Positions 26,610 to 36,583 of a DNA stretch of 64,000 bases are shown here, piece after piece. How positions within the stretch are numbered: position 1 is the first letter of the stretch; each line of letters opens with the position of its first letter. The stretch comes from Candidatus Pantoea persica (GTDB taxonomy: Bacteria; Pseudomonadota; Gammaproteobacteria; Enterobacterales; Enterobacteriaceae), in assembly GCF_013753875.1 (NCBI RefSeq), contig NZ_SMDS01000021.1, positions 124,001 through 188,000 of the forward strand. Reading direction: 5' to 3'. Under the pieces are notes generated by a model. The model saw only the letters and a list, made by a program, of their open reading frames with translations, did not search any database and had not been told where the DNA came from. Position numbers and translations under genes: made by a program.

Positions 26610-27011
26610 TTATTCGTCGCCCGATATTTTAAATTTCAGCAGATCGCGACGCTCCTTTTTGTCAGGGCGGCGATCGGGATGCGGCATGGTGAGCGCGTTC
26701 ATTTTACGCGCCAGCGCTACCTTTTCCCGTTTTTCGATGCTGGCGGCGGTTTCGCTGTAGAGCTTCTGGGCGACCTGCGCCGGACCGCGCTTGTCGCTCA
26801 GGGCGGTCACGATCACCGTGCGCTCATCGTTGCCCTGGCGCAGCGTCAGCTCCGCCTCTAGCTCCACCAGCTTGCTCGGCTTGCTGCGCTGGCCGTTGTA
26901 GTGCACTTTGCCGCCTTCAATCATGTCGCGCGCCAGCGAGCGCGTTTTATAGAAGCGCGCCGCCCACAGCCATTTGTCGAGGCGCACGCCTTCGCTATTT
27001 TTCTCTTTCAT
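26610..27011 (-). CDS. hslR: Ribosome-associated heat shock protein Hsp15
   Basis: Hsp15 binds the 50S subunit carrying nascent chain and helps recycle stalled ribosomes. The 133-residue protein has an N-terminal S4 RNA-binding domain ([33 protein letters not shown], quoted only in part here as [12 protein letters not shown]) and a basic C-terminal tail. The length equals E. coli. It sits between yrfG and hslO with short gaps, in one operon. Confidence 0.96.
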   Translation of the reverse strand: MKEKNSEGVRLDKWLWAARFYKTRSLARDMIEGGKVHYNGQRSKPSKLVELEAELTLRQGNDERTVIVTALSDKRGPAQVAQKLYSETAASIEKREKVALARKMNALTMPHPDRRPDKKERRDLLKFKISGDE

Positions 27012-27023
27012 TGCTGCTCCTGT

Positions 27024-27719
27024 TTACGCCCGCGCGCTGCACAGGGTGCGATAATCGCGGACCGCCGCGTGACGCTGGAAGACCTGATCGGGACGTCCGG
27101 AATCGGGGTTGCTGACGCCTAAGCACCAGCCGATGCCCCAGCTTCGCGCGGCGTCGAGGATGGCCTCGTTGTCATCAATAAACAGCGTTCGCGAACATTG
27201 AAGTCCGGTGTGCTGCTCTACCGCCTGCCACAAGCGCGGGTCCTCTTTCGGATACCCAAACGTATAGCGCGGGTCCTCTTTCGGATACCCAAACGTATGG
27301 GTGGAAAGCAATAAATCAAGGTGCAGCGCAAGACCGGTTTGCGCCAGCTTGACGTCCAGGTTGTACGGATGGGCGTTGGTCAACAAAATGGTGCGTTTTC
27401 CAGCCCGACGCAGCGCGTGCAAAAATGGCACCGTATCCTCGCGTATCGCCGCGAGGCCTCGCTTCGCGAACGTCATGGCGCGGATATCTAGCCCGAGCTC
27501 CGCTGCCCAGTAGTCCAGACAATACCAGTTTTGCGTATGCGCCACGGCCTGATACTTCCCGGCGATAAGCGCTTCCGCCTCCGACAGCGTAATGCCGCGC
27601 GCCTCGCTCAGCGTTAGCGGGACATGTTCCAGCCAGAAATAGCGGTCAAAAGCGAGATCCAGCAGCGTGCCGTCCATATCCAGCAGCACGGTGTCGATTT
27701 GCGTCCAGTTCAGCGTCAT
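27024..27719 (-). CDS. yrfG: HAD-like purine nucleotidase YrfG, with internal tandem duplication
   Basis: YrfG dephosphorylates GMP and IMP. HAD motif I is LLDMDGTLLDLAF, motif II is ILLTNAHPY, and the loop carrying the motif III Lys is THTFGYPKEDP; motif IV is FIDDNEAILDAA. A perfect-in-frame 33-bp duplication repeats TFGYPKEDPRY, so the protein has two copies of the conserved Lys loop and 231 residues against 222 in E. coli. The reading frame is otherwise intact. Whether an enzyme with a doubled active-site loop folds correctly is uncertain. Confidence 0.9.
   Translation of the reverse strand: MTLNWTQIDTVLLDMDGTLLDLAFDRYFWLEHVPLTLSEARGITLSEAEALIAGKYQAVAHTQNWYCLDYWAAELGLDIRAMTFAKRGLAAIREDTVPFLHALRRAGKRTILLTNAHPYNLDVKLAQTGLALHLDLLLSTHTFGYPKEDPRYTFGYPKEDPRLWQAVEQHTGLQCSRTLFIDDNEAILDAARSWGIGWCLGVSNPDSGRPDQVFQRHAAVRDYRTLCSARA
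27236..27301 (-). repeat. 33-bp tandem duplication in yrfG
   Basis: Two adjacent 33-bp copies (27236-27268 and 27269-27301) differ only at the last two or three bases. The duplication adds eleven codons without changing frame and covers the HAD motif III region. Confidence 0.97.
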
Positions 27720-27827
27720 CAGGCAGTATCCCCTGCGAAAACAGGGCGACAGGGTAGCATAAATGCGAAAGAAAAAGGGTAGGGCAAGTCGGGAGGCGCG
27801 TCTCCTGCCGGCGTGCGGCTCGGCGCG

Positions 27828-29625
27828 TTAAAACATCGATCGCACGCTCTGCATGGTGCTGAGATTGTGGTTGAATCACTTATCGTAATAGAGCTGGATA
27901 TCCGCCATCCGCTGACGGTTGCGGTGGATACGGCGCAGCGCCAGCAGGGCGTTGACCAGCGTGCAGGCCAGCAGCACCGCCAGCAGCAGCGTGGTGCCCA
28001 GATAGCGCCACATCGCCATCGCGTCTAGCTCGTTGTGCAGCGCGATATGTCGCGTGCCGTTGGCGTCGACCCAGAGGCTGGTGATGATGCCGCTGGCGTT
28101 GAATGGCATATGCAGCAGCATGCCGAAGAGGCGCTGCAGCTCGCGCCACTGTGAGGGCGCGTTGAGATCGAACAGCGACACGGTCGGCTGCGGCTGATTC
28201 ACCAGCTGGCGTCCCTCGTCGCTGACGATGAGGAATCCGCCCGGCGACGGGCTGTTGAGATTTTCGGCGGCGCGGCGCGTTTCGCGGAAGAAGAAGCTGG
28301 AGGTGGCGGTATTCACCAGGTTTTCCAGCGCTTCGGCGCTGACTAGCCTCAGCAGCACATTCATGCCGTTCAGCTGGCCGGAGTCGGCGCGGCGCACCAG
28401 CTTATCCCAGTCTTTGGCGTTGCCCAGATTGACCAGCGCGTTTTTCATTCGCACATACTCCTGCTGCTGGCTGTAGAGGTCGTGCGTTTTCAGCACCAGA
28501 TCGGCAAAATCGTCCAGCAGGATCATGCCCGACTTCTGAATCTCGGAAGCGAGCTGCGGATTGAACTTGGGATCGCTGTTGATTTCCGGATGCAGCTGCC
28601 GGGTAGTGGTCTCCAGCAGCGCCGACGCCTTATCGATAATGTCAGACTGCGGCTGCGGCGTTATTCCAGTAAACCGCCGAACAGTCGAACGGCATATAGG
28701 CGTAGCTGCCTTTGCTCTGATAGTTGTCAGGCACCGAGCACATGCCGGTGCCGTTGACCTTTAAGGTATCCCTGACGTGCAGCGCCTGCGCCGCCAGCGT
28801 ATCAACGTTGCCGACCTGCAGGCTTTCGGTGCTTTTATACACGCCAGTGATGAGCTTGATCGGCATGCTGAGCGGGCTCCAGCTGATCAGCAGCGTCATC
28901 ACCAGCAGCGATCCGCAGGCCAGCAGCACCAGCCAGCCCATCAGGCTGGCAGGCACTAGCAGGCTGATGAAAAAGAGCAAAAAGGCGAAGGTGATGGTGA
29001 CCGCCTCACGCGTGCCGTCCGGCCGCGTCAGCTGATACTCTTCCAGCGTCTCTTTGCGTACCTGCAGCAGCTCAACATTTTCGCTCTCTTCTTTACGGAT
29101 CAAGGCGTTGGTTGAACCCGGCTGTACCAGCGCCGGCATCGCCGTCTGATTGCTGCCTTAGTTGATTAGCGAGTGGCCATTAAGCGAAATCACTAGCGGA
29201 ATGGTCTGGGTGCGGATCAGTTCAACGTAGTTCTCATCGGTGATGTACTGCTCCCAGTGCGGCGGCAGATGTACCTCTACCTCATCTAGATAGTAGCGCC
29301 ACTTGTAGGGATCGTCCGTTGAGAGGCCATAGCGAGTAATGGCGCGCGTCACCGGATAGACGTTGCTGCTCTGCGCCGTCAGCGTCAGGTTGTCGGACAG
29401 GGAGCGCTTTTCGCAGGGCGCAGCAAAGCGCGAGCGCCTGCCCAGCGAGGCGACATATTTTTCGACCGCGTGGCGTTCGTCGTCGGTGAGCTTGCGGCAG
29501 GGCGGGCTGATAAATGGCAGCGGTTTCGCCAACGGCGGACGACGCTGCATAGTGTACCAAAAGCCGATACCTTCCAAACCTGAGCAGACCAGCACTATTA
29601 CCAATACGATGAGGATTGTGCTCAT
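27828..29625 (-). pseudogene. igaA: Rcs-restraining inner membrane protein IgaA, broken
   Basis: IgaA (YrfF, ~710 residues) is an inner-membrane protein that holds the Rcs phosphorelay in check through RcsD. The N-terminal 155 codons (membrane segment ILIVLVIVLVCSGLEGIGFW) end at TAA 29158-29160, probably from CAA. A second part with two more membrane segments (FAFLLFFISLLVPASLMGW) runs to a frameshift near 28657 and a large periplasmic deletion. The C-terminal part (LLDDFADLVLKTHDLYSQ to the membrane segment LLLAVLLACTLVNALLALRR) ends at an in-frame TGA near 27878. About 100 codons are missing overall. The gene is dead. Confidence 0.9.
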
Positions 29626-30014
29626 GCTTTGCTCAATTCAGCCAAAATCCTGCCTTCACGTTAGACTTATGCTCCCAGATAGAACTGTTATTAAAGACAA
29701 TTTTGGCGAGAATAAACAACTCTGACAAGTTAAATGCCTGAGGAAATCACGCGCAAAATCATTAAATTAGAAGTTAATGCATCATGCCTTGCCAGTATGT
29801 TAACTGGCTAATTCTGAATTAAACATCGGTCTTTTATGAATTTTAAACAGTAACATTAACTTATGGCGAAACTGTTAACAGCTATAACAATGCGTTGTTA
29901 TCCTGCGGCGTGCGGCTGTGTAAAGATGGCCGCTTACTGGCTGTCGCACAATCGCCTGTGGTCAGGTAAGCGGAATGGTTTCCGGCATCACGCGGCACAA
30001 AGTTTGAGGCTGAT
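29626..30014. other. Divergent spacer between igaA and nudE
   Basis: This 389-bp AT-rich stretch has no credible gene. It carries a small inverted repeat (gccagt-atgtta-actggc) and presumably both promoters. Confidence 0.55.
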
Positions 30015-30581
30015 ATGAAAAACCCGTTAAAAAAACCTGACATCCTTAACGTGGAAACGGTCGCGCGCTCGCGTCTGTTTACCGTACAAGCGGTTGACCT
30101 CGCCTTCAGCAACGGTGCGCGGCGCGTCTATGAGCGCATGAAGCCGTCTGAGCGCGAAGCGGTGATGATCGTCCCGATTATCGACAACCAGGTGGTGCTG
30201 ATTCAGGAGTATGCGGTAGGGCTGGAAGCCTATGAACTGGGCTTCCCTAAAGGATTGATCGACGCGGGAGAAGATCTCTACGAGGCGGCCAATCGCGAAC
30301 TGAAAGAGGAAGTCGGCTTCGGCGCAGAAAAATTCACCTTCCTCAGCAAGCTTACCATGGCGCCCTCCTATTTTTCCAGCAAGATGAATATCGTGGTGGC
30401 GGAGGGGCTCTATCCGGAGCGGCTGGAGGGCGACGAGCCGGAACCGCTGATCGAGCACCGCTGGCCGCTTGACAACCTGCTGTCGCTGCTGCAGGAGCCC
30501 GATTTTCGCGAGGCGCGCAACGTCAGTGCGCTGTTCTTGGTGCGCGAGTGGCTGGTGCAGCAGGGGCGAGTGAGCTACTGA
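30015..30581 (+). CDS. nudE: ADP compounds hydrolase NudE (Nudix)
   Basis: NudE hydrolyses ADP-ribose, NADH and Ap3A. The Nudix box is complete: GLIDAGEDLYEAANRELKEE then VGF. The product is 188 residues, close to E. coli (186). No lesion. It converges on mrcA and the two share a strong bidirectional terminator. Confidence 0.96.
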   Translation: MKNPLKKPDILNVETVARSRLFTVQAVDLAFSNGARRVYERMKPSEREAVMIVPIIDNQVVLIQEYAVGLEAYELGFPKGLIDAGEDLYEAANRELKEEVGFGAEKFTFLSKLTMAPSYFSSKMNIVVAEGLYPERLEGDEPEPLIEHRWPLDNLLSLLQEPDFREARNVSALFLVREWLVQQGRVSY

Positions 30582-30602
30582 TCTTTACTGCACCGGGTAA
30601 AC

Positions 30603-30636
30603 AAAAAGGCCGACATTGCTGTCGGCCTTTTTGTTA
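30603..30636. terminator. Bidirectional rho-independent terminator between nudE and mrcA
   Basis: The sequence aaaaaggccgac, loop attgct, gtcggccttttt forms a perfect stem with A and T runs on either side. It can terminate transcription from both converging genes. Confidence 0.92.
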
Positions 30637-30677
30637 CTGGCGAGGCGGCTGCGCGCGTGGGAAAACCCGATCGCGCG

Positions 30678-33230
30678 TCAGAACAGCTCGTGGCTCTCGC
30701 CGTTATCCATAATGGTGGTGCCCACCTCATGCACAGAGTATTCCGTCGGCTGCGTGCCGTTGATGAAATATTCCTGACGCGTGTTGCCGCCGCCGTTGGC
30801 CAGCTTGCCTGTGCTGCGATCGATGGTCACCGTCACGATGCCCTCCGGCGGCGTCAGTGGTTGCTCCGGCACGCCGTCGAGCGCGCTCTTCATGTAGTCG
30901 TCCCAGGCTGGCTGAGCGCTTTTGGCGCCGCCTTCATAGCCGGAGATCTGGTTGGGGATCGCTCCTGACAGGGTGCTGCGGCCCAGGTCGCGGCGCGCAT
31001 CGTCAAAGCCGATCCACACCGAGGTCACCACGCCCGGACCATAGCCGGAGAACCAGGCGTCTTTTGAGCTGTTGGTGGTACCGGTTTTGCCGCCAATATC
31101 GTTGCGCTTCAGATCGCGCGACGCGCGCCAGCCGGTGCCCATCCAGCCCGGTTCGCCGAAGATATTGGAGTTCAGCGCGCTTTTGATCAAGAACGACAGC
31201 GGCGTGTTGATCACGTGCGGCGCATAGAGCTGCTCGCCGCCCGGCCGCGGCTGGGCGGGAACCTGCTCCAGCGAGGGCTGCGGCGCCGGCTGGTTCTGAT
31301 TCTGATCGGACGTCGCGACGTTTTCGACGCTCTCTTCATTCAGCGCCAGCGCTTTACGGGTTTCGCCGTAGATCACCGGCAGATTGCACTGCGGGCAGGC
31401 GATGCGCGGTTTCGCTTCAAAAATCGTGCCGCCCTGTTCGTTCTCGATCTTGCTGATGAAGTAAGGGTCGATCAGGAAGCCGCCGTTAGCCATCACCGAG
31501 TAGCCGCGCGCCACCTGCAGCGGGGTGAAAGAGGCGGCGCCTAGCGCCAGCGATTCTGTATGGTTGATGTTCTGCGCCGGGAAGCCGAAACGCTGCAAAT
31601 ATTCTGCAGCGTAGTCGATGCCCATGGCGCGCATCGCACGCACCATCACTACGTTTTTCGACTGACCCAGCCCCTGACGCAGACGAATCGGACCGTCATA
31701 GGTCGGCGGCGAGTTCTTCGGCCGCCAGTCGGCGCCTGCGCCCGCATCCCAGCGCGAGATCGGCACGTCGTTGAGGATAGAGGCGAGCGTCAGGCCGCGA
31801 TCCATGGCTGCGGTGTAGAGGAACGGCTTAATGTTCGAGCCGACTTGGCGCAGCGCCTGGGTGGCGCGGTTGAACATGCTCTGGTTAAAGTCGAAGCCGC
31901 CCACCAGCGCGCGCACCGCGCCTGTTTCCGGATCGAGCGACACCAGCGCGGAGTTGACGTCCGGCACCTGCGCCAGCCACCAGTCGTTATCGACTTTGCG
32001 CACCCAGATCTGCTGACCCGCCTGCACCGCCTGCGTCACGCTCTTCGGCGTCGGGCCCTGCACGGTATCGGACTTGAACGGGCGCGCCCAGTGCACCCCG
32101 GCGAGGCCCAGCGAGACGCTGCTGCCATCTTTCAGCATCGCGGTCGCTTCGTTGCTGCTGGCCTGAGTAACAACCGCTGGCAACAGCGGCCCGTAAACCG
32201 GCAGCGTCTTCAGCGCCTTGAGAATTTGATCCTGGCTCCAGGCCGGTTCACCCACTTTCCACAGCACGCTGGTCGGGCCGCGGTAGCCGTGACGCATATC
32301 GTAGGCCAGTACATTGTTGCGCACCGCCTCCTGGGCCGCCTGCTGCAGGCGGCGCATGACGGTGGTATAGACCTTATAGCCGTCGTTATAGGCGCCATCC
32401 CCATAGCACTTCACCATCTCCTGACGCACCATTTCGCTCAGGTAGGGCGAAGAGAAGGCGATTTCCGGGCCGTGATATCTGGCGACCAGCGGCGTGGCGC
32501 GCTCCTCGTCATATTGCTGCTGGCTGATGTAGTGCTGGTCCAGCATCCGCGAGAGCACTACGTTGCGGCGCGCCAGCGCGCGGCTTTGCGAGTAGAGTGG
32601 GTTAAAGGTGGAGGGCGCTTTCGGCAGGCCCGCGATCATGGCCATCTCGCTCAGCGACAGCTGGTCGACCGGCTTACCGAAATAGACCTGCGCGGCGGCG
32701 CCGACGCCATAGGCGCGGTAGCCGAGATAGATTTTGTTCAGGTAAAGCTCAAGGATCTCATCTTTGTTCAGCAGCTGTTCAATGCGGATGGCGAGAAACG
32801 CCTCCTTGATCTTACGCATCAGGGTGCGTTCGGGGCTGAGAAAGAAGTTACGCGCTAGCTGCTGCGTGATGGTGCTCGCGCCCTGCGATGCGTGGCCTGA
32901 CATTAGCGCGATGCTGGCAGCGCGGAAGATGCCGATGGGATCGACGCCGTGATGCTCATAGAAGCGACTGTCTTCCGTGGCGATAAAGACTTTGATCAGC
33001 TCAGGCGGCATCTGCTGCAGCGTCAGCGGGATGCGGCGTTTTTCTCCGTACTGGGCGATCAGCTCGCCATCTGCGCTGTAGACCTGCATCGGCGTCTGCA
33101 GGCGTACATCTTTCAGCGTGTTCACATCGGGCAACTGCGGCTCTATGTATTTGTACAGACCATAAATCGAGCCAGCTCCCAGCAAGATGCAACACACTGC
33201 AAGGATTAATAAATACTTTACGAACTTCAC
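30678..33230 (-). CDS. mrcA: Penicillin-binding protein 1A
   Basis: PBP1A polymerises and cross-links peptidoglycan. The 850 residues contain an N-terminal membrane anchor (YLLILAVCCILLGAGSIYGL), a GT51 domain (EDSRFYEHHGVD, GASTITQQLARN) and a transpeptidase domain with SxxK (GSNIKPFLY), SxN (GQSKNVVMV) and KTG (GGKTGTTNSSKDAWFSG). The start is GTG at 33230, as in E. coli. No lesion was found across 2.5 kb, which is strong evidence against pervasive sequencing error. It is divergent from hofM. Confidence 0.98.
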   Translation of the reverse strand: MKFVKYLLILAVCCILLGAGSIYGLYKYIEPQLPDVNTLKDVRLQTPMQVYSADGELIAQYGEKRRIPLTLQQMPPELIKVFIATEDSRFYEHHGVDPIGIFRAASIALMSGHASQGASTITQQLARNFFLSPERTLMRKIKEAFLAIRIEQLLNKDEILELYLNKIYLGYRAYGVGAAAQVYFGKPVDQLSLSEMAMIAGLPKAPSTFNPLYSQSRALARRNVVLSRMLDQHYISQQQYDEERATPLVARYHGPEIAFSSPYLSEMVRQEMVKCYGDGAYNDGYKVYTTVMRRLQQAAQEAVRNNVLAYDMRHGYRGPTSVLWKVGEPAWSQDQILKALKTLPVYGPLLPAVVTQASSNEATAMLKDGSSVSLGLAGVHWARPFKSDTVQGPTPKSVTQAVQAGQQIWVRKVDNDWWLAQVPDVNSALVSLDPETGAVRALVGGFDFNQSMFNRATQALRQVGSNIKPFLYTAAMDRGLTLASILNDVPISRWDAGAGADWRPKNSPPTYDGPIRLRQGLGQSKNVVMVRAMRAMGIDYAAEYLQRFGFPAQNINHTESLALGAASFTPLQVARGYSVMANGGFLIDPYFISKIENEQGGTIFEAKPRIACPQCNLPVIYGETRKALALNEESVENVATSDQNQNQPAPQPSLEQVPAQPRPGGEQLYAPHVINTPLSFLIKSALNSNIFGEPGWMGTGWRASRDLKRNDIGGKTGTTNSSKDAWFSGYGPGVVTSVWIGFDDARRDLGRSTLSGAIPNQISGYEGGAKSAQPAWDDYMKSALDGVPEQPLTPPEGIVTVTIDRSTGKLANGGGNTRQEYFINGTQPTEYSVHEVGTTIMDNGESHELF

Positions 33231-33347
33231 TTGGAATTTCCCATCTGTTGTCGTTTGGGCAGTTTATAAACAACCGCGCGGTAGTATAAGGGTAAGCCAG
33301 ACGCTTTGATACGTCCTTTTACCCCTGTAGATAAGGAGATCGCGCGC

Positions 33348-34102
33348 ATGGCTTTTCAGACATGGCAAGTCGGACTGGATATTCAGAATACGCAGCTCTG
33401 TGCTCTCGCTATACAGCGTAGATGCGGCGGCTGGCAACTGCGCCGCTGGTGGCAGCAAGAGCTGTCGCAAGATACGTTAAGAAACGGCGTGCTGCAATCT
33501 TCGCCTGCATTGCTGGCGGCGTTGCGCAAGCTGAAACAGCAGCTGCCGCGGCGCAGTTCGCTGCGCGTCGCGCTGCCCGATCGGCTGTTGCTGCAGCGTC
33601 CTCTGCCTCTGCCCACGCAGCGGCTGCAGGAGCCGGAGCTGGCACGCTACGTCACGGCGGCGGCGCAGCGCCTGTTTTCCCGTCGAGCCGGAGGCGTTGG
33701 CGCTTGACTACCGCGCCTGCGAGGCGGAGCGACCAGTGGCTGGCGCCGCTGCAGGAAAGCGGCCTGCGGCCCGCAGTGTTCGAACCGACTACCTGCGCGC
33801 TGGCGCAGGCGGCGGGGTTGTCGCACGAGGCCGGACTGCTGCTGCATCGCCATACGCAGTGGCTCTAGTACAGCCGCGCCAGCAATCGGCCTGCCGGCAG
33901 CGCCAGCCTGGAGATGACGGCAGAGGAGACGGAGCAGCGCTGCTTTCCGCAGGCCAGCATCCTGTACGGCTGCGCCACTTCCCGCATCGCCTTGCCCGCG
34001 GCTTTTTTACGCTTTTCACCGTGCAGGCTGTTTCACTGGCAGCCGCCGCCGTTGCCGCAGCAGGAGGTGGCGTTTTGGCTGCCGGGCACGGCCTGGCAGT
34101 GA
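33348..34102 (+). pseudogene. hofM: Pilus-assembly ATPase-like protein HofM (PilM type), broken
   Basis: HofM is the PilM-like actin-fold protein of the type IV DNA-uptake machinery. The start MAFQTWQVGLDIQ fits the family. The first ~110 codons are open to ARYVTAAAQRLFS, then the frame shifts near 33680 to EALALDYRACE. TAG near 33867 replaces Trp (HTQWL-stop-YSRASNRP), and another shift follows near 33990. The C-terminal motif resembling FTVQAVSLAAAAVAAAGG is out of frame. It is divergent from mrcA, as in E. coli. Confidence 0.85.
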
Positions 34103-34478
34103 TGGCGCGACGCGCGCGTCAGCCAGCAGCTGCAGGCCGCGCTGCATGAGGCGCGTGAGGCGCTGGCGCTTATCGAGCAGCAGCTTGAGCCGCGGCGCGC
34201 CCTGCAGCAGCAGCTGGAGAAGGCGCTGGCACCGCTTCTGGCTGGCGTTACCAATGCTGCTGCCTGACCGCCTCTGGCTGCAGCGCGTGGAAAAACAGCC
34301 AGCGCGGCTGCGTCTGGAAGGCCAGGCGCAGGATATGAAGGCGATACGCGACTTCCGGCAGCGCCTTGCGGGTTAGCCACTGTTCGCCGCCGTGGCGCAG
34401 GGCGAGGTGCAGCGTCAGCCGGATGGCCTGTACCGTTTTGCGCTGCGCGTCCAGCCCGCTGAGGCGGATCGTGAATAG
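34103..34478 (+). pseudogene. hofN: HofN (PilN type) remnant
   Basis: The remnant matches the coiled-coil and C-terminal part of HofN (RVSQQLQAALHEAREALALIEQ, LQRVEKQPARLRLEGQAQDMKAIRDF). The N-terminal cytoplasmic peptide and membrane segment have been deleted where the remnant abuts hofM. TAG at 34374 precedes PLFAAVAQGEVQRQPDGLYRFALRV in the same frame. A shift lies near 34230. Confidence 0.75.
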
Positions 34479-34770
34479 CGCGCTGGCTGCATCTGCCGCT
34501 GCGCGGGCAGCTCGCCAGCCTGACGGCGTGCCTATTGTTGTTGGCGCTGTGACTGCTTCTGTTGTGCCCGCCGCGCCAGACGCAGACAGACGCTGCGCAC
34601 CGAGCTGGCCGCGCTGGCGCAGGCGCAGCGCACCCGGGCGTCGCAGCTTGCGGCAGAGCCTGCCGAAGCAGCGCTGCGATCACAGCTGGAGACGCTGGCG
34701 CACCAGCGCCGCGCGTGGCTGCCTGCCGCGTCGCTGGAGGTGGTACTGGCGGCGCGCGGCAGCCAGCTGA
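34479..34770 (+). pseudogene. hofO: HofO (PilO type) remnant
   Basis: A hydrophobic stretch (QLASLTACLLLLAL) followed by a stop near 34551 and an out-of-frame helical part (TLRTELAALAQAQRTRASQLAAEP) fits the single-membrane-segment protein HofO. It runs without a normal stop into hofQ sequence, so a deletion has removed the rest of hofO, all of hofP and the hofQ signal peptide. Assignment rests mainly on position and topology. Confidence 0.6.
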
Positions 34771-35679
34771 TGATAGGGCAGCCGGAAGCGGCGCCGCGCC
34801 TTCAGCAGCTCAACCTGTTGCTCGCCCCTGGCGTCGAGGGCCAACTCTCGCTAAGGCTCGACGACGTGCCCTGGCGGAAGGCGCTACGACTGGTGACGCG
34901 GCTGGCGCAGCTGACCGTGTTAGAGGAGGAGAATGTCTGGCTGGTCTGCCCCGAAAGCTGGCGTCAGTACCAGCAGCAGGAGCAGCAGGCCGCGAGCGTC
35001 GAACAGCTGCCGCTGGCGCTGCGCACCGTGACGCTACGCTAGGGCGGCGGAGGTGTTTCGTAGCTTGCAGGCCGCGCGCCAGTCGCTGATGACCGCGCGC
35101 GGCAGCGTCACGATGGACGCGCGCGCCAACGCGCTGCTGCTGTGTGACACCGGCCCGGCGCTTGAGGATACGGCGTACTAGAGCAGGAGAGTTAGGTGGA
35201 TATATCGCCAGCCCGCGGATCTTCACCTCGCACCAGCAGAAAGCGACGATCAAGCAGGGCAGCGAAATTCCCTATGAGGTTTCGGCGGGCAACAGCGGCG
35301 CCACCACTATCGAGTTTAAAGAGGCGGTGCTGGGCATGGAGGTAACACCTGAGGTGGTCGGCAATGGGCGCATCCAGTTAAAAATTCGCCTCAGTCAGAA
35401 CGTGCCCGGCCTCGCCATCCAGAACGGCGACAGCAGCGTGCTCTCTATCGACAAGCAGGAGATTGAAACGCAGGTCACGCTAAAAGATGGCAAAACGCTG
35501 GCGCTGGGCGGGATTTTCAGCAGCAGCGCAGCCTGGGGGAGAGCCGCGTGCCGCTGCTGGGAGAGATTTCTTTGCTGGGCGCGCTGTTCCGTCATCAGAC
35601 GGCGGAAAATAAAAAGCACGAGCTGGTAATCTTTATTGCGCCGCGATTGGTCAGGGAAGCAGCGCTTACCGCCGGATAA
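34771..35679 (+). pseudogene. hofQ: DNA-uptake secretin HofQ, broken
   Basis: HofQ is the outer-membrane secretin for DNA uptake. The N-terminal secretin/TonB-like domain is recognisable (LNLLLAPGVEGQLSLRLDDVPWRKALRLVTR), followed by lesions near 35041 and 35179 (TAG). A large central part is deleted. The secretin domain continues from KATIKQGSEIPYEVSAGNSG to IDKQEIETQVTLKDGKTLALGGIF. A shift near 35520 precedes the end (VPLLGEISLLGALFRHQ, TAA 35677). The signal peptide is missing. DNA-uptake competence through this system is lost. Confidence 0.88.
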
Positions 35680-35887
35680 ACCGGAAAATGCGCTCTCCAG
35701 TGCCAACTGCGTTGACGCAGGACAGGAATTAGCATACAAGGTTTAGCGATTTTTAGAACGCTGTAACCGTCCCGATGGCGTATATTCGTCAGAGTCAGAA
35801 GCTTCCTCTGAAGGCAGCGCTGACTCGTCTCGTTTCGAGTACCGCACACCGGCCCTGCAAGGGAGTGCCGCAGGGCGATTTATTCGG

Positions 35888-35917
35888 TTGCCAAACGGCC
35901 TTGAGTGTTGAGATAAT
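35888..35917 (+). promoter_or_regulatory. Candidate sigma-70 promoter for aroK
   Basis: TTGCCA at 35888-35893 and GATAAT at 35912-35917 are separated by 18 bp. They lie about 105 bp upstream of the aroK start in a 344-bp gene-free spacer (35680-36023) in which nothing else was recognised. The identification is by eye. Confidence 0.35.
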
Positions 35918-36023
35918 TTTTCGTCTGACTCTTGCCAACGCTCATGAGGTTTCAGTTCCTGTCCCGCCAGCGAAAGTGCTGAACGCGGGGTATCATTAAC
36001 GAATTCTTAGTAATACCGACAAA

Positions 36024-36545
36024 ATGGCAGAGAAACGCAATATCTTTCTGGTTGGGCCGATGGGTGCTGGCAAAAGCACTATTGGTCGTCAGTTAGCTCA
36101 GCAACTCAATATGGAATTTTTCGATTCCGATCAGGATCTTGAGCGACGTACCGGAGCGGATCTGGGCTGGGTATTTGACGTCGAGGGCGAAGCTGGATTT
36201 CGTGACCGCGAAGAAAAAATCATTAACGAGCTGACTGAAAAGCAGGGCATTGTCCTCGCAACCGGCGGCGGTTCCGTCAAATCCCGAGAAACACGCAATC
36301 GTCTCTCCGCCCGCGGCGTGGTGGTGTATCTTGAAACCACCATCGAGAAACAGCTGGCACGCACGCAGCGCGATAAAAAGCGTCCACTGCTGCAGGTTGA
36401 TTCGCCGCCGCGCGAGGTGCTGGAGGCGCTGGCTGGTGAACGTAATCCGCTTTATGAAGAGATCGCGGATGTCACCATTCGCACCGACGATCAAAGCGCG
36501 AAAGTGGTGGCCAACCAGATTATCCACATGTTGGAAAAAAACTGA
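36024..36545 (+). CDS. aroK: Shikimate kinase I
   Basis: AroK phosphorylates shikimate in the chorismate pathway. The 173 residues equal E. coli AroK. The Walker A motif is [11 protein letters not shown], and the substrate-binding FRDREE and the lid region with RDKKRPLL are intact. It starts the conserved aroK-aroB-damX-dam-rpe-gph-trpS cluster. Confidence 0.98.
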   Translation: MAEKRNIFLVGPMGAGKSTIGRQLAQQLNMEFFDSDQDLERRTGADLGWVFDVEGEAGFRDREEKIINELTEKQGIVLATGGGSVKSRETRNRLSARGVVVYLETTIEKQLARTQRDKKRPLLQVDSPPREVLEALAGERNPLYEEIADVTIRTDDQSAKVVANQIIHMLEKN

Positions 36546-36583
36546 TTCCACGCCGAAAGGCTCAGTAACAGGTATCGAGCATC

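Noticed and set aside
31560-32858. 432-codon plus-strand open frame inside mrcA
   Set aside because: It is the complement of a highly conserved mrcA and has an Arg/His/Ala-rich composition typical of shadow frames in GC-rich DNA.
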